Shown one piece after another: positions 6,072-8,341 of a DNA stretch of 8,341 bases. The notes below the pieces were generated by a model that had not been told where the DNA came from, ran no database searches, and saw only the letters and a program-made list of their open reading frames with translations. The stretch is taken from contig CAMFHW010000164.1 of the NCBI GenBank assembly GCA_945952175.1, positions 1-8,341 of the forward strand. The letters run 5' to 3'. Each line of letters starts with the position of its first letter. Within the stretch, counting starts at the first letter, position 1. The stretch is from an uncultured Phenylobacterium sp. Lineage in GTDB: Bacteria > Pseudomonadota > Alphaproteobacteria > Caulobacterales > Caulobacteraceae. A program made the translations under genes and the position numbers.

Positions 6072-6314
6072 CTAGGTTTGTTTGGTCGCGGCCGCGATTA
6101 AAGCGTCGTGGAGACGATCATCCTGGTCACGAACGCCGCTCCAGGTCTCGCTTGTGTGGACCAAGGCCTTCGCGTCAGAAAGCGCGAGCCCCTTATGCTG
6201 GGTCAGGGCGCGGATGGACTCGACCTTTGAAAGGCCCACAAGCCGCAGGAAGCCGACCGCTTCGGCAGGGTCTGCAGGGCAAGCTTCCAACTCAGTCGAG
6301 GTCATTTCCCGCAT
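6072..6314 (-). CDS. Small protein resembling the ribosomal L7/L12 C-terminal fold
   Basis: An 80-residue protein. Its central part, GFLRLVGLSKVESIRALTQHKGLALSDAKALVHTSE, matches the pattern of the L7/L12 C-terminal domain (lysine-containing helix, then G-L-x-L-x-x-A-K-x-L-V). True L12 has an N-terminal dimerisation domain and hinge, which are absent here. Small stand-alone proteins with this fold occur in bacteria; their role is not established. The TAG stop is at 6072. The frame is open to 6428, but the upstream part overlaps the degenerate repeat at 6360-6386, so the start is placed at ATG 6314, or ATG 6305 three codons later. Neither has a good Shine-Dalgarno. Confidence 0.65.
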   Translation of the reverse strand: MREMTSTELEACPADPAEAVGFLRLVGLSKVESIRALTQHKGLALSDAKALVHTSETWSGVRDQDDRLHDALIAAATKQT

Positions 6315-6359
6315 GCAGCTAACTGCGACGATCGGCTGCAAGACGTCCAGGGGCGTAAG

Positions 6360-6386
6360 GTCTGCAAGCCACCCATCTCGGACCTT
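6360..6386. repeat. Degenerate intergenic repeat, copy 4
   Basis: GTCTGC, 3 nt, CCACCC (6369-6374), 3 nt, TCGGACCTT. It matches copy 1 at 20 of 27 positions by eye, without gaps. It lies just upstream of the L7/L12-like gene. Confidence 0.4.
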
Positions 6387-6400
6387 CGGAACGGCCGCTT

Positions 6401-6516
6401 TCGACCACGAAGACACGAAGGACACCAAGGCTCCCGGGCCGTCATCGCGTTAGCGCGTAACGTAGCGCAAAGCCTCAGCCCAAGCCTCTTCGTGGTCTTC
6501 GTGTCTTTGTGGTCGA
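6401..6516. repeat. Long imperfect inverted repeat (about 32-bp arms)
   Basis: The left arm (6401-6432) starts TCGACCACGAAGACACGAAG. The reverse complement of the right arm (6483-6516) starts TCGACCACAAAGACACGAAG, a 19/20 match that continues imperfectly to GGCT. The 50-nt loop holds another inverted repeat, CGTTA/TAACG (6448-6462). Each arm is built from short CACGAAG-like units. It lies between the L7/L12-like gene and the small acidic ORF and could form a long hairpin. It may belong to a dispersed repeat family. Confidence 0.6.
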
Positions 6517-6523
6517 GACCGGA

Positions 6524-6551
6524 GCCTCCGCCTCCGAGGCGAAGCGGAGGC
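6524..6551 (-). terminator. 8-bp GC hairpin downstream of the small acidic ORF
   Basis: GCCTCCGC (6524-6531) pairs with GCGGAGGC (6544-6551) around 12 nt. It begins about 20 nt past the stop of the minus-strand ORF at 6572. There is no T-tract, so termination is plausible but unproven. Confidence 0.35.
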
Positions 6552-6571
6552 GCCCGCCGGAGCCCCTGGGC

Positions 6572-6730
6572 TTAGAGCGAACGCGCCAGGCGCAGGGCCT
6601 CGGCGTTCTCGGCGGCGGCGCGCCGTTCGTTGATCTGCACGTCCAGATCGACGTCGTCCGCGAAGGGCGAGGCGATTTCGTCGATGTTCTCGGACGCGGA
6701 CTCGACGACGACTTCGAACGGTGAGGGCAT
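6572..6730 (-). CDS. Small acidic protein (52 aa), function unknown
   Basis: A 52-residue ORF, MPSPFEVVVESASENIDEIA followed by an Asp-rich segment (SPFADDVDLDVQ) and a helical, basic-alanine tail (RRAAAENAEALRLARSL). Third codon positions are almost all G or C, as in neighbouring real genes. Two ATGs are available. ATG 6730 has GGGAG 8 nt upstream, while for ATG 6736 the same GGGAG is only 2 nt away, so 6730 is preferred and the protein starts MPSP. There are no cysteines and no membrane segment. The acidic front and distinct tail could suit a small regulatory protein or a peptide precursor, but no modification gene is visible nearby. It is divergent from the oxidoreductase. Confidence 0.6.
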   Translation of the reverse strand: MPSPFEVVVESASENIDEIASPFADDVDLDVQINERRAAAENAEALRLARSL

Positions 6731-6863
6731 TTTCATGTCTCCCAAGGTCGGAGCTCGCAGGGGTCGCGAGGCTTCAAACATTAAAATGCGTTAACTCGCG
6801 AGCGAAAGAGGCGGTGTCGTCGATCACGGAGACTTGACCGCGGGCGGAAACGGGCGCCGCATG

Positions 6864-6878
6864 CTGATCAACGATCAG
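6864..6878. promoter_or_regulatory. Perfect inverted repeat CTGATC-AAC-GATCAG, possible operator
   Basis: Two 6-bp perfect arms flank 3 nt, about 127 bp upstream of the oxidoreductase start and 134 bp upstream of the small acidic ORF. The size suits a dimeric regulator. No cognate regulator is adjacent. Confidence 0.35.
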
Positions 6879-6934
6879 AAACCGGGTTGGCTCAGTCTCC
6901 GATCGGGATTTAGATGATTTCGAACGCCGCGTCG

Positions 6935-6950
6935 GGGCAGGGTTTCTGCA
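6935..6950 (+). promoter_or_regulatory. Weak sigma-54-like -24/-12 element
   Basis: GGGCAG, 5 nt, CTGCA gives the diagnostic GG (6936-6937) and GC (6948-6949) separated by 10 nt, with GGCA and TGCA matching the consensus. The T before GGCA, the C after it and the first T of the -12 box are missing. A start near 6961 would leave a leader of about 44 nt. This is a weak match that could occur by chance. Confidence 0.2.
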
Positions 6951-7004
6951 GTTTGGAAGCCGATTTTCGCCCCGGGAGTAGAGCGTCCCAGGGAGAAGCG
7001 GGTT

Positions 7005-8341
7005 TTGCAGAGAACCAGTACCGAGGGGCCCGATTACTTTCACAAAGTCGTCGATTGCCAGTGGGCCTGTCCGGCCCACACCCCCGTTCCGGAGTACATC
7101 CGCCTGATCGCGGACGGACGCTATTCCGACGCCTACATGATCAACTGGAAGTCCAACGTCTTCCCGGGCGTGCTGGGGCGCACCTGCGACCGGCCGTGCG
7201 AGCCGGCCTGCCGCCGCGGCCGGGTGGAGGACGAGCCTGTCGCCATCTGCCGGCTGAAGCGGGTGGCCGCCGACAACAAGGATGACATCACAAGCCGGCT
7301 CCCGCCCCGGGCGGCGGCGAGCAACGGCAAGCGGATCGCCCTGATCGGAGCCGGTCCCGCCTCGCTCACCGTCGCCCGAGACCTGGCGCCGCTGGGCTAC
7401 GAGCTGACGATCTTCGACGGCGAGGCCAAGTCGGGCGGCATGATCCGCAGCCAGATCCCGCGCTTCCGCCTGCCGGAAGAGGTGATCGACGAGGAGGTCG
7501 GCTACATCACCGGCCTCGGCATGGACCTGCGGCTGGGCCAGCGGGTCGACAGCCTGAAGGCCCTGCTGGCCGAGGGCTATGACGCGGTCTTCGTCGGGTC
7601 CGGCGCGCCGCGCGGCCGCGACCTGGAACTGCCGGGCCGGGAAGAGGCCAAGGCCAACATCCATATCGGCATCGACTGGCTGTCCAACGTCTCGTTCGGC
7701 CATATCGAGAAGATCGGCCGGCGCGTGATCGTGCTGGGCGGCGGCAACACCGCCATGGACTGCTGCCGCACCTCGCGCCGCCTGGGCGGCGACGACGTGA
7801 AGGTGATCGTCCGCTCGGGTTTCGAGGAGATGAAGGCGTCCCCCTGGGAAAAGGAGGACGCGATCCACGAGGACATCCCGATCATCAATTTCCGGGTGCC
7901 CAAGGCCTTCGTGCACGAGGGCGGCAAGCTGACCGGCATGACCTTCGAGGTGGTCAAGGCCGAGTACGACGAGAAGGGCCGCCGCCGGCTGGTCCCCTCC
8001 GGCGAGCCGGACGAGACCTACGAATGCGACGACGTGCTGATCGCCGTCGGCCAGGAGAACGCCTTCCCCTGGATCGAGCGCGACATCGGCCTGGAGTTCG
8101 ACGAGTGGGACATGCCCAAGGTCGACCCGGTGACGTTCGAATCGACCCGCGCCGGGGTGTTCTTCGGCGGCGACGCGGCCTTCGGGCCGAAGAACATCAT
8201 CTGGGCCGTGGCCCATGGCCATGACGCCGGCGTCTCGATCCATCGCCATTGCAGCGGCGGCGACGTCCACGACCGGCCGCCGCCGGGCTTCTCGCTGGTG
8301 TCCCAGAAGATGGGCATCCACGAGTGGAGCTACGACAACGA
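7005..8341 (+). CDS. GltD-like FAD/NAD(P)/Fe-S oxidoreductase, cut by window edge
   Basis: 445 complete codons of a glutamate-synthase-small-subunit-like flavoprotein, open at the right end. The N-terminus has an Fe-S cysteine set, Cys18, Cys22, Cys61, Cys65, Cys69 and Cys82 (DCQWACPAH, GRTCDRPCEPACRRG, AICRLKR). FAD binding is at 110-123 (RIALIGAGPASLTV; Ser replaces the last Gly of GxGxxG). NAD(P) binding is at 241-252 (VIVLGGGNTAMD), and the C-terminal FAD motif is at 387-405 (FGGDAAFGPKNIIWAVAHG). Enzymes of this type move electrons between NAD(P)H and a partner such as GltB or a ferredoxin-dependent 2-oxoacid oxidoreductase. No gltB-like domain is seen, so the partner probably lies downstream, beyond 8341. 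TTG 7005 is chosen because AGGGAG lies 9 nt upstream, no in-frame ATG exists before residue 45 and the conserved region begins at once. Confidence 0.92.
   Translation, partial: MQRTSTEGPDYFHKVVDCQWACPAHTPVPEYIRLIADGRYSDAYMINWKSNVFPGVLGRTCDRPCEPACRRGRVEDEPVAICRLKRVAADNKDDITSRLPPRAAASNGKRIALIGAGPASLTVARDLAPLGYELTIFDGEAKSGGMIRSQIPRFRLPEEVIDEEVGYITGLGMDLRLGQRVDSLKALLAEGYDAVFVGSGAPRGRDLELPGREEAKANIHIGIDWLSNVSFGHIEKIGRRVIVLGGGNTAMDCCRTSRRLGGDDVKVIVRSGFEEMKASPWEKEDAIHEDIPIINFRVPKAFVHEGGKLTGMTFEVVKAEYDEKGRRRLVPSGEPDETYECDDVLIAVGQENAFPWIERDIGLEFDEWDMPKVDPVTFESTRAGVFFGGDAAFGPKNIIWAVAHGHDAGVSIHRHCSGGDVHDRPPPGFSLVSQKMGIHEWSYDN

Larger units (their letters stand above)
6731..7004. other. Divergent intergenic region between the small acidic ORF and the oxidoreductase
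   Basis: This 274-bp gap has no gene that I can support. It holds overlapping palindromes GTTAAC (6790-6795) and CTCGCGAG (6795-6802), and an AT-rich patch (6778-6788) suitable for a promoter of the minus-strand ORF. It also holds the CTGATC/GATCAG dyad and a weak sigma-54-like element, listed separately. The short open frames on both strands here are composition artefacts. Confidence 0.5.

Noticed and set aside
6315..6428. Upstream extension of the L7/L12-like ORF
   Set aside because: This segment contains the degenerate repeat at 6360-6386 and the edge of the long inverted repeat, so it is probably non-coding.
6774..8321. 515-codon open frame on the minus strand opposite the oxidoreductase
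   Set aside because: The + strand carries intact FAD, NAD(P) and Fe-S motifs. The antisense product is Ala/Asp/His-rich and typical of a shadow of high-GC3 coding sequence.

Overview
The window is GC-rich chromosomal DNA. Codon use (G/C third positions), GTG/TTG starts, small divergent operons and gene content suggest an alphaproteobacterium, most likely Caulobacterales (Caulobacter/Phenylobacterium-like). That placement is inferred from style and recognised families, not from a marker gene. No rRNA, tRNA, CRISPR array, transposase or phage gene is visible.

Left third (1-3494, minus strand): the end of the window cuts a multi-PAS sensor histidine kinase inside its H-box. Upstream of it are eutC and eutB, the two subunits of adenosylcobalamin-dependent ethanolamine ammonia-lyase, separated by 2 nt. 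EutB keeps the known active-site residues. No microcompartment, reactivase or permease gene is in the window, so this looks like a short eut unit for nitrogen/carbon scavenging of ethanolamine.

Middle (3495-5909): a 36-codon single-pass membrane ORF with an ideal Shine-Dalgarno faces away from eutB. It is followed by a convergent AHSA1/SRPBCC protein gene, a 103-aa hypothetical, a cupin and a divergent MarR regulator. The cupin-marR intergenic region holds a nested array of GTAAA/TTTAC inverted repeats, a strong candidate for the MarR operator controlling both genes.

Right third (5910-8341): a small protein resembling the ribosomal L7/L12 C-terminal fold, a long imperfect inverted repeat, a 52-aa acidic small protein, and divergently a GltD-like FAD/NAD(P)/Fe-S oxidoreductase with a TTG start that runs off the right edge.

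Structure outside genes: at least three, perhaps four, copies of a degenerate 27-nt motif centred on CCACCC sit in the non-coding gaps at 4782, 5947, 5980 and 6360. Several gene ends carry G/C hairpins without T-tracts. Three long open frames antisense to the kinase, eutB and the oxidoreductase are composition shadows. No clearly new multi-gene system is visible; the best leads are the small ORFs, the nested operator and the degenerate repeat family.
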